Shown in pieces: positions 1 through 9,626 of a stretch of DNA of 64,000 nucleotides. The stretch covers positions 170,202 to 234,201 of the forward strand of contig NZ_NTMH01000034.1 of the NCBI RefSeq assembly GCF_002307475.1, read 5' to 3'. Positions within the stretch are counted from its first letter, which is position 1. Each line of letters opens with the position of its first letter. A program made the translations under genes and the position numbers. The notes beneath the pieces were generated by a model. The model had not been told where the DNA came from, ran no database searches, and saw only the letters and a program-made list of their open reading frames with translations. The DNA comes from Pantoea allii. Its GTDB lineage: Bacteria > Pseudomonadota > Gammaproteobacteria > Enterobacterales > Enterobacteriaceae.

Positions 1-603
1 GCCTTCGCCGCAGAGATTAACCAGGATGCGCCAGGCAGCTTTTATTGTGGCTGTAAGATTAGCTGGCACGGAAAAAAGGGCGAGCCTGACCTGAACAGTT
101 GTGGTTACCAGCCGCGCAAAAATGCCAACCGCGCCGCGCGTATTGAGTGGGAACATGTGATGCCTGCCTGGGAGTTCGGTCATCAACGTCAGTGCTGGCA
201 GAATGGCGGCCGCAAAAATTGCAGTAAAGATGCCGACTACCGCCGTATCGAAACCGACCTGCACAATCTGCAGCCGGCCATCGGTGAGGTGAATGGTGAC
301 CGCGGCAACTACGCTTACAGCCAGTGGAACGGCACTGAAAAGCAGTACGGCCAGTGCACCATGCAAATTGATTTTAAAAACAAGCAGGCGCAGCCGCCAG
401 AGCGGGCTCGCGGCGCAATCGCCCGCACTTACTTCTACATGCGTGACCAGTATCATCTGCGCCTGTCGCGTCAACAAACCCAGTTATTCACGGCCTGGGA
501 CAAGCTCTATCCGGTGAGCAAATGGGAATGTGAGCGCGACCAGCGCATCGCGCGTGTACAGGGGAATCATAATCCTTATGTGCTCGAGGCTTGCAAGCGT
601 TAA
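1..603 (+). CDS. endA: Endonuclease I (5' end cut by window edge)
   Basis: This is the C-terminal ~200 residues of the periplasmic DNA-specific endonuclease I, which cuts double-stranded DNA to short oligonucleotides. The reading frame is open from base 1, so the signal peptide and N-terminus lie outside the window. It shows the EndA signature: a Cys-rich segment (FYCGC), then the core [12 protein letters not shown] with the catalytic-region histidine, then [10 protein letters not shown], whose cysteines form a disulfide in the family. The order endA-rsmE-gshB is the usual enterobacterial one, which supports the call. There are 73 bp to rsmE. Confidence 0.95.
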   Translation, partial: AFAAEINQDAPGSFYCGCKISWHGKKGEPDLNSCGYQPRKNANRAARIEWEHVMPAWEFGHQRQCWQNGGRKNCSKDADYRRIETDLHNLQPAIGEVNGDRGNYAYSQWNGTEKQYGQCTMQIDFKNKQAQPPERARGAIARTYFYMRDQYHLRLSRQQTQLFTAWDKLYPVSKWECERDQRIARVQGNHNPYVLEACKR

Positions 604-676
604 AATCCCTGCCCTAAACTAACGGTTTCACCGCCCCGCCGCGTTAATCCCGCGGCGTTTAGCTCTCAGGGACCTT

Positions 677-1408
677 ATGCGCATACCTCGCATTTATCAC
701 GCACAGCCTGTTCACGTTGGCAGTGAAATTACGCTGGACGACGACGCCGCCAACCATGTAGGCCGCGTGCTCCGTATGACCAGTGGGCAGCATGTAGAAC
801 TGTTTGATGGCAGTAATCTGACTTTCGCAGCAGAAATCACGCATGTTGATAAAAAACGTGTAAAAGTATCCATCACGGCAAGCCAGGAAGACGATCGCGA
901 ATCACCGCTTTATCTGCATCTCGGTCAGGTGATGTCTCGCGGCGAAAAAATGGAATTTACTATTCAGAAATCGATCGAACTGGGTGTAAATGTCATTACG
1001 CCGCTGTTTTCTGAACGCTGTGGTGTCAAACTGGATGCCGAACGTCTGGCAAAAAAAATTCAGCAATGGCAAAAAATTGCCATTGCTGCCTGCGAACAGT
1101 GTGGTCGTAACCGGATACCTGAAATCCGCCCGGCCATGACGCTGGAAGCCTGGTGCAGTGAAGCAGAAAGTGGGTTAAAACTAAATCTGCATCCGCGCGC
1201 CAGCCACAGCATCAATACGTTGCCCCAGCCGGTCGAACGTATCCGCCTGTTGATTGGTCCGGAAGGTGGGCTGTCAACAGATGAAATTGCCATGACGGCG
1301 CAGCATGGTTTTACCGATATTCTGCTTGGCCCACGGGTTTTACGCACCGAAACCACGGCACTGACCGCCATCACGGCACTTCAGGTGAGGTTTGGTGACC
1401 TGGGTTAA
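677..1408 (+). CDS. rsmE: 16S rRNA m3U1498 methyltransferase RsmE
   Basis: A 243-residue SPOUT-class methyltransferase that makes N3-methyluridine at 16S rRNA position 1498, using S-adenosylmethionine. The length equals that of E. coli RsmE. The N-terminal PUA-like part begins MRIPRIYH. The C-terminal knot contains [10 protein letters not shown] followed by [15 protein letters not shown], the two family motifs that form the SAM pocket. An AGGGA ribosome site lies just upstream of the ATG. It lies between endA and gshB as in E. coli. Confidence 0.95.
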   Translation: MRIPRIYHAQPVHVGSEITLDDDAANHVGRVLRMTSGQHVELFDGSNLTFAAEITHVDKKRVKVSITASQEDDRESPLYLHLGQVMSRGEKMEFTIQKSIELGVNVITPLFSERCGVKLDAERLAKKIQQWQKIAIAACEQCGRNRIPEIRPAMTLEAWCSEAESGLKLNLHPRASHSINTLPQPVERIRLLIGPEGGLSTDEIAMTAQHGFTDILLGPRVLRTETTALTAITALQVRFGDLG

Positions 1409-1523
1409 GCGATACTTTTAGCTTCATCGGGTCGCGCTCAGCACAAACCGCGTCCTGACTGTTCAGCCCCTTTTCGCCCGAACGGAACGAGACGGTAATC
1501 CCCGCCTCCTTCAGGAGATAATA

Positions 1524-2468
1524 ATGATCAAGCTTGGCATCGTGATGGACCCGATCTCATCCATCAACATTAAGAAAGACTCCAGCTTTGCAATGCTGCT
1601 GGAAGCACAGCGCCGTGGTTACGAAATTCACTACATGGAGATGAACGATCTCTCCCTGCGCGGTGGCGTGGCTTTCGCCCGCACTCGCCTGCTCAGCGTG
1701 GAACAGAATGCCGAAAGCTGGTATCAGTTTGGCAGCGAGCAGGTGATTAAACTGGCTGATCTGAACGTCGTGTTGATGCGAAAAGATCCGCCATTCGACA
1801 CCGAATTTATCTACTGCACCTATATCCTGGAGCGCGCAGAAGAACAGGGCACGCTGATCGTTAACAAGCCGCAAAGCCTGCGCGATTGTAACGAAAAACT
1901 GTATACCGCCTGGTTCGCAGAATTCACGCCAGATACGCTGGTCACCCGCTCTAAGCAACAGCTGCGGGCGTTCTGGCAGGAGCATGGCGATGTCATTATG
2001 AAGCCGCTGGACGGCATGGGCGGCGCGTCCATTTTCCGCGTGAAGCAGGACGACCCGAATTTCGGTGTTATCGCAGAAACCCTGACTGAACATGAAAGCC
2101 GTTACTGCATGGCGCAAAATTACCTGCCGGCGATCAAAGACGGTGATAAGCGCGTTCTGGTGGTCGATGGCGAACCGGTTCCCTATTGCCTGGCGCGTAT
2201 TCCGCAGGGGGGAGAAACCCGCGGTAACCTGGCGGCTGGCGGACGCGGCGAAGCTCGCCCGCTGAGCGAAAGCGACTGGGAAATTGCCCGCCGTGTCGGC
2301 CCTGCCCTGAAGGCCAAAGGCCTGATTTTTGTCGGGCTCGACATTATTGGTGATAGACTGACTGAAGTTAACGTGACCAGCCCGACATGCATTCGTGAAA
2401 TCGAGGCCGCGTTCCCTGTCTCCATCACCGGTATGCTGATGGACGCCATCGAGAAGCGCCTGGGCTGA
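1524..2468 (+). CDS. gshB: Glutathione synthetase
   Basis: ATP-grasp ligase of 314 residues that joins glycine to gamma-glutamylcysteine, the second step of glutathione synthesis, in the cytosol. The N-terminus ([11 protein letters not shown]) and the ATP-grasp segments ([12 protein letters not shown], then [13 protein letters not shown], then [14 protein letters not shown] near the end) are typical. The length is close to the 316 residues of E. coli GshB. The start is supported by AGGAG seven bases upstream. It is probably transcribed with yqgE and ruvX. Confidence 0.96.
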   Translation: MIKLGIVMDPISSINIKKDSSFAMLLEAQRRGYEIHYMEMNDLSLRGGVAFARTRLLSVEQNAESWYQFGSEQVIKLADLNVVLMRKDPPFDTEFIYCTYILERAEEQGTLIVNKPQSLRDCNEKLYTAWFAEFTPDTLVTRSKQQLRAFWQEHGDVIMKPLDGMGGASIFRVKQDDPNFGVIAETLTEHESRYCMAQNYLPAIKDGDKRVLVVDGEPVPYCLARIPQGGETRGNLAAGGRGEARPLSESDWEIARRVGPALKAKGLIFVGLDIIGDRLTEVNVTSPTCIREIEAAFPVSITGMLMDAIEKRLG

Positions 2469-2553
2469 GCATAACGCTGGGGCCATGCTCCGTGATCAAC
2501 CCAACACCGGTGCAGATGTCACGCACCGGTTATCTTTGGTAAAGCATGTGAGA

Positions 2554-3117
2554 ATGAATTTACAGCATCACTTTTTAATTGCCATGCCATCGTTGCAAGA
2601 TCCCTTTTTCAAACGTTCTGTGGTCTACATTTGCGAGCATAACGAAGAAGGGGCAATGGGGCTGATTATCAATAAGCCGATGGAAAACCTGACGGTTGAC
2701 GGCATTCTGAAAAAGCTCAAGATCGCCGAAGAAAACCGCGACCCGGCAATCAATCTTGATAAACCGGTGTTCAGCGGTGGTCCGCTGGCAGAAGATCGCG
2801 GCTTTATTCTGCATTCGGCACAGCGAACCTTTACCTCCAGCATTCGCGTCTCAGACAACACCGTGATTACCACCTCACGCGACGTTCTGGAAGCGATTGG
2901 CACGGCCTCACAGCCCGATCATGTGCTGGTCGCGCTGGGTTATTGTGCCTGGGAAAAAGACCAGCTTGAAAACGAGCTGATGGAAAACGCCTGGCTGACC
3001 ACACCGGCTAACAGCAACATCCTGTTTCAGACGCCGATCTCTGAGCGCTGGCGTGAAGCCGCACGCAGCATTGGCGTTGATATTCACAATATGGCCAGCG
3101 ATGCAGGTCACGCCTGA
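2554..3117 (+). CDS. yqgE: YqgE/AlgH family protein
   Basis: A 187-residue UPF0301 protein of unknown biochemical role. In pseudomonads the AlgH homologue was linked to alginate regulation. The start at 2554 gives [14 protein letters not shown], matching the family N-terminus; an in-frame upstream ATG at 2485 would add 23 unrelated residues. Conserved blocks GLIINKP, FSGGPL and [11 protein letters not shown] are visible. The stop overlaps the ruvX start by one base (TGATG), which implies translational coupling. Confidence 0.93.
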   Translation: MNLQHHFLIAMPSLQDPFFKRSVVYICEHNEEGAMGLIINKPMENLTVDGILKKLKIAEENRDPAINLDKPVFSGGPLAEDRGFILHSAQRTFTSSIRVSDNTVITTSRDVLEAIGTASQPDHVLVALGYCAWEKDQLENELMENAWLTTPANSNILFQTPISERWREAARSIGVDIHNMASDAGHA

Positions 3118-3533
3118 TGAATACACAAACGTTGTTAGGTTTTGACTTCGGCACCAAAAGTATCGGCGTCGCGGTGGGACAACAGCTGACGGGCAATGCC
3201 CGCCCGTTGAGTGCGCTCAAGGCGCAGGATGGCACGCCTGACTGGCTGCAAATCGAAAAACTGCTCAAAGAGTGGCAGCCTGATTTTGTGGTGGTGGGAT
3301 TACCGTTAAATATGGACGGCACTGAACAGCCTTTGACCGCGCGCGCGCGCAAGTTTGCTAACCGCCTGCATGGTCGTTTCGGCATTCGCGTGGAGCTGCA
3401 GGATGAGCGCCTCAGCACCGTCGAAGCGCGAGCCGATCTGTTTGAACGGGGCGGTTATCGTGCGCTGAACAAAGGATCAGTGGATTCACAGTCAGCGGCA
3501 ATTATCCTGCAGGACTGGTTTGAAACCCATTAA
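3117..3533 (+). CDS. ruvX: RuvX/YqgF pre-16S rRNA nuclease
   Basis: RNase H-fold protein of 138 residues. The E. coli homologue (YqgF) is essential and takes part in 5' maturation of 16S rRNA; a Holliday-junction resolvase role was first proposed. The motif [14 protein letters not shown] (residues 8-21) carries the catalytic aspartate, [10 protein letters not shown] follows, and DERLSTVEA supplies the acidic residue of the later motif. It overlaps yqgE by one base and converges on yggR with a four-base overlap of stop codons. Confidence 0.94.
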   Translation: MNTQTLLGFDFGTKSIGVAVGQQLTGNARPLSALKAQDGTPDWLQIEKLLKEWQPDFVVVGLPLNMDGTEQPLTARARKFANRLHGRFGIRVELQDERLSTVEARADLFERGGYRALNKGSVDSQSAAIILQDWFETH

Positions 3534-4525
3534 GCAATAACGCCTTCGGCCTGACGGGCCAGACGGCTCTGCTCAAACGTTTGCATTCCGGCCTGAGCGC
3601 CGGTTTGCAAAATGGCAGGAATCTGGTGCATTTTGCCTTCCCGAATCAGGTTGATGACCGCACTGGTCGTAATCAGCACCTCAAACAGCCCGACTCTTTT
3701 CTCATCGATGGCAGAAACCAGCTGCTGCGCGATTACCGCTTTCAGGCTGCCCGCCAGTTGCGTGCGTATCAGATTCTTTTCATCTGCAGGAAACACATCC
3801 ACCAGCCTGTCCACCGCCTGAACCGCGCCGCGCGTATGCAAGGTTGCCAGCACCAGATGTCCGGTTTCTGCGGCGGTCAGTGCCTGACGAATGGTGTCAC
3901 TGTCGCGTAGTTCACCCAGCATAATCACGTCAGGATCTTCCCGTAAAGCCGCTTTCAGGCCCAGACTAAACGACCGGCAATGCAACCCGACTTCGCGCTG
4001 TTGAATCAGGGATTGCTGGCTGTGATGAATAAACTCAATCGGATCTTCCAGCGTCAGAATATGCCGCGCCTGCAGGCGGTTAATGGCATCGACCATAGCC
4101 GCCAGCGTGGTCGATTTACCACTGCCGGTTGCGCCGGTAATCAAAATCAGCCCGTCCTGTTTATTCAGTAAGGTCGGCACCACCTCCGGCAGGCGCAACG
4201 CTGCCAGCGTGGAGCAATGGCTGGCAATAATACGCAACGCCAGTGACAGCCCGTTACGCTGCCTAAACAGATTGGCGCGGAGGCGTTGTCCATTCACCAG
4301 GGTTAACGCAAAATCCAGTTGCCCTTCTTGCTTCAGCTGCGCCTGCTGTTCAGTGTCCAGCCATGCCGAGGTAAACCGCGCCATCCAGTCAGCAGACAGG
4401 ACAGGCTGGTCGGGAAGCGTTTCAAGCCTGCCCTGACGGCGCCAGTACGGCAAATGTCCGTTACAAAGGTGCAGATCGGCGGCGTTATGCTTTACACTAA
4501 GCGCCACTATTTCATCCAAATCCAT
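3530..4525 (-). CDS. yggR: PilT-like type II/IV secretion ATPase YggR
   Basis: A 331-residue hexameric-type ATPase related to PilT, the twitching-motility retraction motor. Visible motifs are Walker [10 protein letters not shown] (residues 131-139), the Asp box LTLEDPIEF, Walker B-like [10 protein letters not shown] and the His box ATLHTRGA. No pilus genes are adjacent, as in E. coli, so its role here is unknown. The start is supported by GGAG six bases upstream. It is divergent from yggS with only 15 bp between start codons. Confidence 0.92.
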   Translation of the reverse strand: MDLDEIVALSVKHNAADLHLCNGHLPYWRRQGRLETLPDQPVLSADWMARFTSAWLDTEQQAQLKQEGQLDFALTLVNGQRLRANLFRQRNGLSLALRIIASHCSTLAALRLPEVVPTLLNKQDGLILITGATGSGKSTTLAAMVDAINRLQARHILTLEDPIEFIHHSQQSLIQQREVGLHCRSFSLGLKAALREDPDVIMLGELRDSDTIRQALTAAETGHLVLATLHTRGAVQAVDRLVDVFPADEKNLIRTQLAGSLKAVIAQQLVSAIDEKRVGLFEVLITTSAVINLIREGKMHQIPAILQTGAQAGMQTFEQSRLARQAEGVIA

Positions 4526-4540
4526 TTTGATCTCCAGACT

Positions 4541-5248
4541 ATGACTTCAATCCAGCACAACCTACAGCAAGTCCGTCAGCGAATCGCTGCTGCTGCAACC
4601 CGTTGCGGCCGGGCACCAGAAGAAATTACGTTACTTGCAGTAAGCAAAACGAAGCCTGCGAGCGCGGTCGAAGAAGCCGCAGCGGCGGGTCAGATTGATT
4701 TTGGTGAGAATTACGTTCAGGAAGGGGTCGAAAAAATTCAGTCCCTGGCCTCACATCCTGGATTGATATGGCATTTCATTGGTCCCCTGCAGTCCAATAA
4801 AAGCCGACTGGTAGCCGAACATTTTGCCTGGTGCCACACCGTCGATCGCCAGAAGATCGCCCAGCGGCTCAACGATCAGCGGCCTGAACATCTGCCGCCG
4901 CTCAATGTCTTAATTCAGGTAAATATCAGTGACGAAAACAGCAAATCTGGCATCATGCTGGATGCGGTTGCCGAACTGGCTCAGGAGATTACCGCCATGC
5001 CGCGTTTGCGGTTGCGCGGGCTGATGGCGATTCCGGCACCCGAACAGGATTATCAGCGACAGCTGGCGGTATGTCAGCAAATGGCTGATGCATTTCACCA
5101 GCTAAAACAGCAATATAGTGATGTTGACACCCTTTCACTGGGGATGAGCGATGACATGGAGGCGGCCATCGCCGCTGGCAGTACTCTGGTGCGCATTGGC
5201 ACCGCTATATTTGGCGCGCGTGATTACACACAACCTTCACAACAATAA
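4541..5248 (+). CDS. yggS: PLP homeostasis protein YggS/PROSC
   Basis: A 235-residue fold-III pyridoxal phosphate-binding protein with no known catalytic activity; it controls intracellular PLP and keto/amino acid balance. The PLP lysine is K36 in LLAVSKTKP, as in E. coli. FGENYVQE, WHFIGPLQSNK and LSLGMSDDMEAAI are the family signatures. The start at 4541 (MTSIQHNLQQVR) matches E. coli in length. No clear ribosome site is seen, and the 15-bp gap to yggR means any promoter lies inside yggR. yggT follows after 12 bp. Confidence 0.95.
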   Translation: MTSIQHNLQQVRQRIAAAATRCGRAPEEITLLAVSKTKPASAVEEAAAAGQIDFGENYVQEGVEKIQSLASHPGLIWHFIGPLQSNKSRLVAEHFAWCHTVDRQKIAQRLNDQRPEHLPPLNVLIQVNISDENSKSGIMLDAVAELAQEITAMPRLRLRGLMAIPAPEQDYQRQLAVCQQMADAFHQLKQQYSDVDTLSLGMSDDMEAAIAAGSTLVRIGTAIFGARDYTQPSQQ

Positions 5249-5260
5249 TTGAGGAACTTC

Positions 5261-5815
5261 ATGTTAACAATGACGTTTTTAGTAAAAACGATAATCGATC
5301 TCTACGTCATGGTGCTGCTGCTGCGCATCTGGATGCAGTGGTCACGTTGTGATTTTTATAATCCGCTTGCCCAGTTTGTGGTGAAGATTACTCAGCCGAT
5401 TGTGAAACCCTTACGTCGTATCCTGCCTGCACTGGGTCCGATCGATACGGCATCTCTGTTGTTAGCCTTTGTACTGACAACGCTTAAATACCCGCTTCTG
5501 CTGCTCATCCAGGTCGGCGTGTTCTCTGTCGATCCCACCAATTTGCTGGTTGGGCTGCTGTCGTTGCTGAAATCTGCCGGCTATTTGGTGTTCTGGGTGA
5601 TTATCATTCGCTCCCTGATGAGCTGGATCAGCCAGGGCCGCGGTGCGATGGACTTCGTGCTGATCCAACTGACCGAGCCATTAATGGCGCCGATTCGCCG
5701 CATTCTCCCTGCCATGGGCGGCATCGACTTCTCAGCCATGATTGTGATTCTGGTGCTGTATGCCCTGAATTTCCTTGGCATGGATCTGTTCCCGGGTCTC
5801 TGGTATTTGCTGTAA
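5261..5815 (+). CDS. yggT: YggT family integral membrane protein
   Basis: A 184-residue inner-membrane protein with two copies of the YGGT domain. Each copy ends in a matching signature: KPLRRILPALGPID and then APIRRILPAMGGID. Function is not established; it has been linked to osmotic and acid stress. The ATG at 5261 has GAGGAAC upstream. It sits in the yggS-yggT-rdgB-hemW operon. Confidence 0.92.
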   Translation: MLTMTFLVKTIIDLYVMVLLLRIWMQWSRCDFYNPLAQFVVKITQPIVKPLRRILPALGPIDTASLLLAFVLTTLKYPLLLLIQVGVFSVDPTNLLVGLLSLLKSAGYLVFWVIIIRSLMSWISQGRGAMDFVLIQLTEPLMAPIRRILPAMGGIDFSAMIVILVLYALNFLGMDLFPGLWYLL

Positions 5816-5836
5816 ATGAATCAAACTGGAACTGTT

Positions 5837-6430
5837 ATGCAAAAAGTTGTTCTTGCCACCGGTAATCCCGGCAAAGTACGTGAACTGGCGGATCTGCTCG
5901 CCGCCTTTGGTCTGGATATCGTGGCGCAAACCGAACTCGGCGTCGAATCCGCCGAGGAAACCGGCCTGACCTTTATCGAAAACGCCATCCTGAAAGCGCG
6001 TCACGCCGCGCAGCTTACCGGGCTTCCTGCTCTTGCAGACGACTCCGGGCTGGCCGTAAATGCGCTGGGTGGCGCGCCCGGGATTTATTCTGCCCGCTAT
6101 GCCGGTGAAGAGGCCAGCGACCAGCAGAACCTGGAAAAACTGCTTCAGGCGCTGGAAAATACGCCCGACGGGCAACGTCAGGCACAGTTCCACTGCGTGC
6201 TGGTCTATTTACGTCATGCTTCTGATCCCACGCCGCTGGTGTTCCACGGTAGCTGGGACGGGGAAATTACCCGGACGGCAGCCGGTAACGGTGGGTTTGG
6301 TTACGATCCCGTGTTCTATGTTCCGGCATTGGGTAAAACCGCCGCCGAACTGACTAAAGCAGAGAAAGGAAACGTCTCTCATCGTGGTAAAGCATTGACG
6401 CTGTTACTGGAAGCGATGCGTAATGCCTGA
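5837..6430 (+). CDS. rdgB: dITP/XTP pyrophosphatase RdgB
   Basis: House-cleaning nucleotidase of 197 residues (same length as E. coli RdgB) that hydrolyses dITP, ITP and XTP to monophosphates, keeping deaminated purines out of DNA. The substrate loop [13 protein letters not shown], the metal-binding LADDSGL, the ARYAGE motif, GFGYDPVF and SHRGKA are all present. The start at 5837 is chosen by family length; an ATG at 5816 would add seven residues. It overlaps hemW by eight bases. Confidence 0.95.
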   Translation: MQKVVLATGNPGKVRELADLLAAFGLDIVAQTELGVESAEETGLTFIENAILKARHAAQLTGLPALADDSGLAVNALGGAPGIYSARYAGEEASDQQNLEKLLQALENTPDGQRQAQFHCVLVYLRHASDPTPLVFHGSWDGEITRTAAGNGGFGYDPVFYVPALGKTAAELTKAEKGNVSHRGKALTLLLEAMRNA

Positions 6431-7562
6431 TTTACCGCCTCTGAGTTTGTACATCCACATTCCCTGGTGTGTACAGAAATGCCCCTACTGTGATTTTAAT
6501 TCTCACGCCTTAAAGGATGAGGTGCCGCACGTTGAATATGTGCAGCACCTGCTGCGCGATCTTGAAAACGATCTGCCGCTGATTCAGGGTCGCGAGGTTC
6601 GCACGGTGTTTATCGGCGGCGGCACGCCAAGCCTGTTAAGCAGCAGCGCCATGCAGATGTTGATGGATGGTGTGCGCGAGCGCCTGACGCTGACGGCAGA
6701 TGCGGAAGTCACGATGGAAGCGAACCCGGGCACGGTAGAAGCTGACCGCTTCAGCGCTTATCAACGCGCCGGCATTAACCGCATCTCCATTGGCGTACAG
6801 AGCTTCAGTCCGCAGAAGCTGGAACGACTGGGCCGTATCCACGGACCAGACGAAGCGAAACGCGCCGCCGAACTGGCTCAGGGATTAGGCTTACGCAGCT
6901 TCAACCTTGACCTGATGCATGGCCTTCCCGATCAGTCACTGACGGAGGCGCTGGACGATTTACGCCAGGCGATTGCGCTCAATCCACCGCATCTTTCCTG
7001 GTATCAGTTGACCATTGAGCCGAATACCTTATTTGCCTCTCGCCCGCCCACACTGCCGGATGATGACGCCCTGTGGGATATCTTCGAGCAGGGTCATCAG
7101 TTGCTGACCGCCGCCGGTTATCAGCAATACGAAACCTCGGCCTATGCCAGGCCGGGCTACCGCTGTGAACATAACCTGAACTACTGGCGGTTTGGTGACT
7201 ATCTCGGCATTGGCTGTGGTGCGCACGGCAAACTGACCCAGCCCGATGGCCGCATTGTCCGCACGATAAAAGTGCGTCATCCGCGTGGCTTTATGAAGGG
7301 AAACTATCTCGACAAGCAGTACGACGTTGTGGACAGTGATAAGCCGTTTGAGTTCTTTATGAACCGTTTTCGTCTGCTGGAGCCCGCGCCGCGTGCTGAC
7401 TTTAGCCGCTATACCGGGCTGGATGAAACGTGGGTTCGCCCGCAGATCGACCAGGCGCTTGCCGCAGGCTACATCACCGAAACGCCGGAATGTTGGCAAA
7501 TTACAGAGAAAGGCAAACTGTTCCTGAACACGTTGCTGGAGCTGTTTTTAGCGGAAGCGTAG
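6423..7562 (+). CDS. hemW: Heme chaperone HemW (radical SAM)
   Basis: A 379-residue radical SAM protein related to oxygen-independent coproporphyrinogen oxidase but acting as a heme-inserting chaperone for respiratory enzymes. The iron-sulfur motif is CX3CX2C (C16, C20, C23) within [33 protein letters not shown] and SIGVQSF are the next conserved strands. It overlaps rdgB by eight bases and ends the yggS operon; a GC-rich hairpin follows. Confidence 0.95.
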   Translation: MPDLPPLSLYIHIPWCVQKCPYCDFNSHALKDEVPHVEYVQHLLRDLENDLPLIQGREVRTVFIGGGTPSLLSSSAMQMLMDGVRERLTLTADAEVTMEANPGTVEADRFSAYQRAGINRISIGVQSFSPQKLERLGRIHGPDEAKRAAELAQGLGLRSFNLDLMHGLPDQSLTEALDDLRQAIALNPPHLSWYQLTIEPNTLFASRPPTLPDDDALWDIFEQGHQLLTAAGYQQYETSAYARPGYRCEHNLNYWRFGDYLGIGCGAHGKLTQPDGRIVRTIKVRHPRGFMKGNYLDKQYDVVDSDKPFEFFMNRFRLLEPAPRADFSRYTGLDETWVRPQIDQALAAGYITETPECWQITEKGKLFLNTLLELFLAEA

Positions 7563-7570
7563 CGCATTCC

Positions 7571-7612
7571 CGGCCCGGAAGCCTGACGCAACAGGTTAGC
7601 GTAACCGGGCCG
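7571..7612. terminator. Hairpin between hemW and the GntR gene
   Basis: A perfect 8-bp inverted repeat CGGCCCGG / CCGGGCCG (7571-7578 and 7605-7612) lies between the convergent stops of hemW and the GntR gene. There is only a TTT after the plus-strand arm, so it is a weak or factor-assisted terminator candidate. Confidence 0.5.
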
Positions 7613-7625
7613 TTTACACCGCCGT

Positions 7626-8360
7626 TCAACCGCGCTCGGTATTCTGCCTTAGCTGTAACAGCCTCGTGTTAATAATGGCGATGTTAACCTCACAGGGCAT
7701 ACCATCATCCAGATAGACGGTTTCGTTGATCTCCAGCGCCGCATCATTCGCATTAAAATTCAGCAGCCTGAGCTGCTCACCGTCGGTAACGTTGATGGCA
7801 TTCAGTTGCTGATCACGACGCTGAATTTTCTTGCCGGTGATCTGTTCAATGTACGAATATTTTGAGATTTCCAGTCGCCCAAACTCCATGCTGTTAAACA
7901 GGCTGACGGGCAGATGGATATATTCCAGCGCGACAGGGATGTCATCAAAGCACATCAGACGAACGATTTTGTATATCTGGTCGCTGTTCTTGATGCGTAA
8001 AGCCTGCGCCATATCGGGCCCGGGCACTTTGATAATACTGGCAGTGAGCACCTTCCTGACCGCTTTGTGTCCTTTTTTGTGCGCCTGATAATCAAACGGC
8101 GAAAGCGCATGAAACCGGCCAGAATGATTACTCTTGCCGATTGAGCCGACAAACAAGCCCGAACCTTTTACCCGATAAATGCGCTGCTGCTCAATAAGGA
8201 TTCGGGTAGCTTCCCGCACCGTCGCCCGGGTAATGCCAATGTTCTTGGCAATGGCAATTTCCGTGTCCAGCTTATCGCCCGGCAGAAGGCCATCCTGCAT
8301 GATCTTCGTCAGAATATAGTCGACAACCTCTTTTTGCTTCTCTGTAATGCCATCGAACAT
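7626..8360 (-). CDS. GntR/HutC-family regulator with UTRA domain
   Basis: A 244-residue transcription factor. The N-terminal winged helix (residues ~1-70) includes LPGDKL, ITRATVREATRIL and RVKGSGLFV, the standard GntR signature. The C-terminal ~150 residues form a UTRA effector-binding domain (HutC subfamily), which usually binds a sugar phosphate. The start at 8360 is preferred over an ATG at 8366 because GGGA lies eight bases before it. It is divergent from a three-gene PTS operon and very probably represses it; candidate operators lie between them. Confidence 0.85.
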   Translation of the reverse strand: MFDGITEKQKEVVDYILTKIMQDGLLPGDKLDTEIAIAKNIGITRATVREATRILIEQQRIYRVKGSGLFVGSIGKSNHSGRFHALSPFDYQAHKKGHKAVRKVLTASIIKVPGPDMAQALRIKNSDQIYKIVRLMCFDDIPVALEYIHLPVSLFNSMEFGRLEISKYSYIEQITGKKIQRRDQQLNAINVTDGEQLRLLNFNANDAALEINETVYLDDGMPCEVNIAIINTRLLQLRQNTERG

Positions 8361-8825
8361 CAGCATGTTCCCGAATAGTGTGCCCGTGCCTGCGGTGCGC
8401 TACAGCAACGCCTTTACGCCTGATTTCCGTCACGACGTGCCAGTAAGAAAGGACCCAGATGTGATCCAGCTAACGATTTTGCACTCAAATTCCCTTCGTC
8501 CAGCCAGAAATGATTCTTGCATATTGTATCTGTACAGGTCGAGGTGCATCATCAAGATGACTAGACAGGTTTAACATGTCTATACGTAAGAAACGTTTTT
8601 TGCAACAGCGGATGTTCAAAACTGATGCGTGCAGTCAAAATAAAAACCATAATTTATAATGGTTTATATTTATTTTCTTTTTCATCCTGCTGCCAGCCGT
8701 TTTGCTGGATAAAACGGAAAAGGGATGACAGCGTGAAGAAACAAAGAAAGCTGACTGTACAGCTTGATGAATGCGGCGAGCCTGCATCCTGACTTTTTTG
8801 CATAACTTTTTATCCAGGATAACGT
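8361..8825. promoter_or_regulatory. Divergent control region between GntR gene and PTS operon
   Basis: A 465-bp spacer with no convincing gene. It contains the operator candidate at 8559-8585 and a CTGTACAG palindrome at 8530-8537. Nothing else was recognised. The 3' half is AT-rich just before the EIIA ribosome site AGGA at 8817-8820. Confidence 0.5.
8559..8585. promoter_or_regulatory. Candidate HutC-type GntR operator
   Basis: An exact inverted repeat TAGACA-N9-TGTCTA spans 8562-8582. The right half extends to GTCTATAC (8578-8585), a full match to the HutC-subfamily consensus GTNTANAC. The left half GACTAGAC (8559-8566) has one mismatch. The position between the regulator and the operon it is expected to control supports the assignment. 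Confidence 0.55.
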
Positions 8826-9287
8826 ATGGCGAATCTGACCCAATGGCTGAATGCCGACAAAATTCACTATCTTGAACGCGTTTCTGACTGGAAAGCCGCG
8901 ATTCAGGTCACTGGCGATCCCCTGCTCAGAGAAGGTGCGATTTCACAGGATTACATCGACACGATTGTCCGCCTTAAAGAGGAAACCGGCCCCTACTTCG
9001 TTATCGCACCGCGCATTGCCATGCCGCATGCCCGCCCTGAGCAGGGCGCAATGAAGCTGGGACTCTCCGTGGTGAAGCTTGCAAACCCGGTCACCTTTGA
9101 TGCGGGGGAAAACGATCCTGTCGACATTCTTTTCATGTTCTCCGCCCCTGACAGCAACAGCCACATCGAGATGATCTCGCAGCTGGCTGAAGTCTTGACT
9201 GACGACGCCATCATGGAACGCGTGTACCAGGCACAAAGCCAACACGCGTTGTGCGCGGTGCTGTTAGCAAACGACATGTCCAATTAA
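8826..9287 (+). CDS. PTS EIIA component, ascorbate (UlaC/SgaA) type
   Basis: A 153-residue cytosolic phosphotransferase of the fructose/mannitol-type EIIA fold. The predicted phospho-accepting histidine is H68 in IAPRIAMPHARPE, the usual context in UlaC-like proteins. It would take phosphate from HPr and pass it to the EIIB encoded next. AGGA stands seven bases before the ATG. The substrate is unknown: the operon contains no UlaD/E/F-type ascorbate enzymes. Confidence 0.88.
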   Translation: MANLTQWLNADKIHYLERVSDWKAAIQVTGDPLLREGAISQDYIDTIVRLKEETGPYFVIAPRIAMPHARPEQGAMKLGLSVVKLANPVTFDAGENDPVDILFMFSAPDSNSHIEMISQLAEVLTDDAIMERVYQAQSQHALCAVLLANDMSN

Positions 9288-9312
9288 CCTATTCAAATTC
9301 AAAGAGGTTTTT

Positions 9313-9582
9313 ATGAAAATTATGGCAGTGTGTGGTTCAGGCCTGGGAAGCAGCTTCATGATGGAAATGAACATCAAAAAAGTGCTTAAAGCGATTGATG
9401 TCACGGCGGACGTTGAGCATTCCGATCTCGGCTCAGTGACACCGGACGTGGCGGATGTGTTTGTTATGGCAAAAGACATCGCCTACAGCGCTAACCTGCC
9501 GCCGGAAAAAGTCATCATCATTAATAACATTATCGACCTGAAAGAAGTTGAGCAAAAAATTCGCGAGTACTTCAATAAATAA
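9313..9582 (+). CDS. PTS EIIB component, ascorbate (UlaB) type
   Basis: An 89-residue EIIB. The N-terminal loop MAVCGSGLGSS carries the phosphorylated cysteine C7, typical of lactate/ascorbate-type EIIB proteins. It accepts phosphate from EIIA and transfers it to the sugar entering through EIIC. AGAGG precedes the ATG. There are 25 bp after EIIA and 44 bp before EIIC, so all three are probably one transcript. Confidence 0.88.
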   Translation: MKIMAVCGSGLGSSFMMEMNIKKVLKAIDVTADVEHSDLGSVTPDVADVFVMAKDIAYSANLPPEKVIIINNIIDLKEVEQKIREYFNK

Positions 9583-9626
9583 TCCTGTCACCCACTTATA
9601 AAAGAACACTTACCGCTGAGGTTATT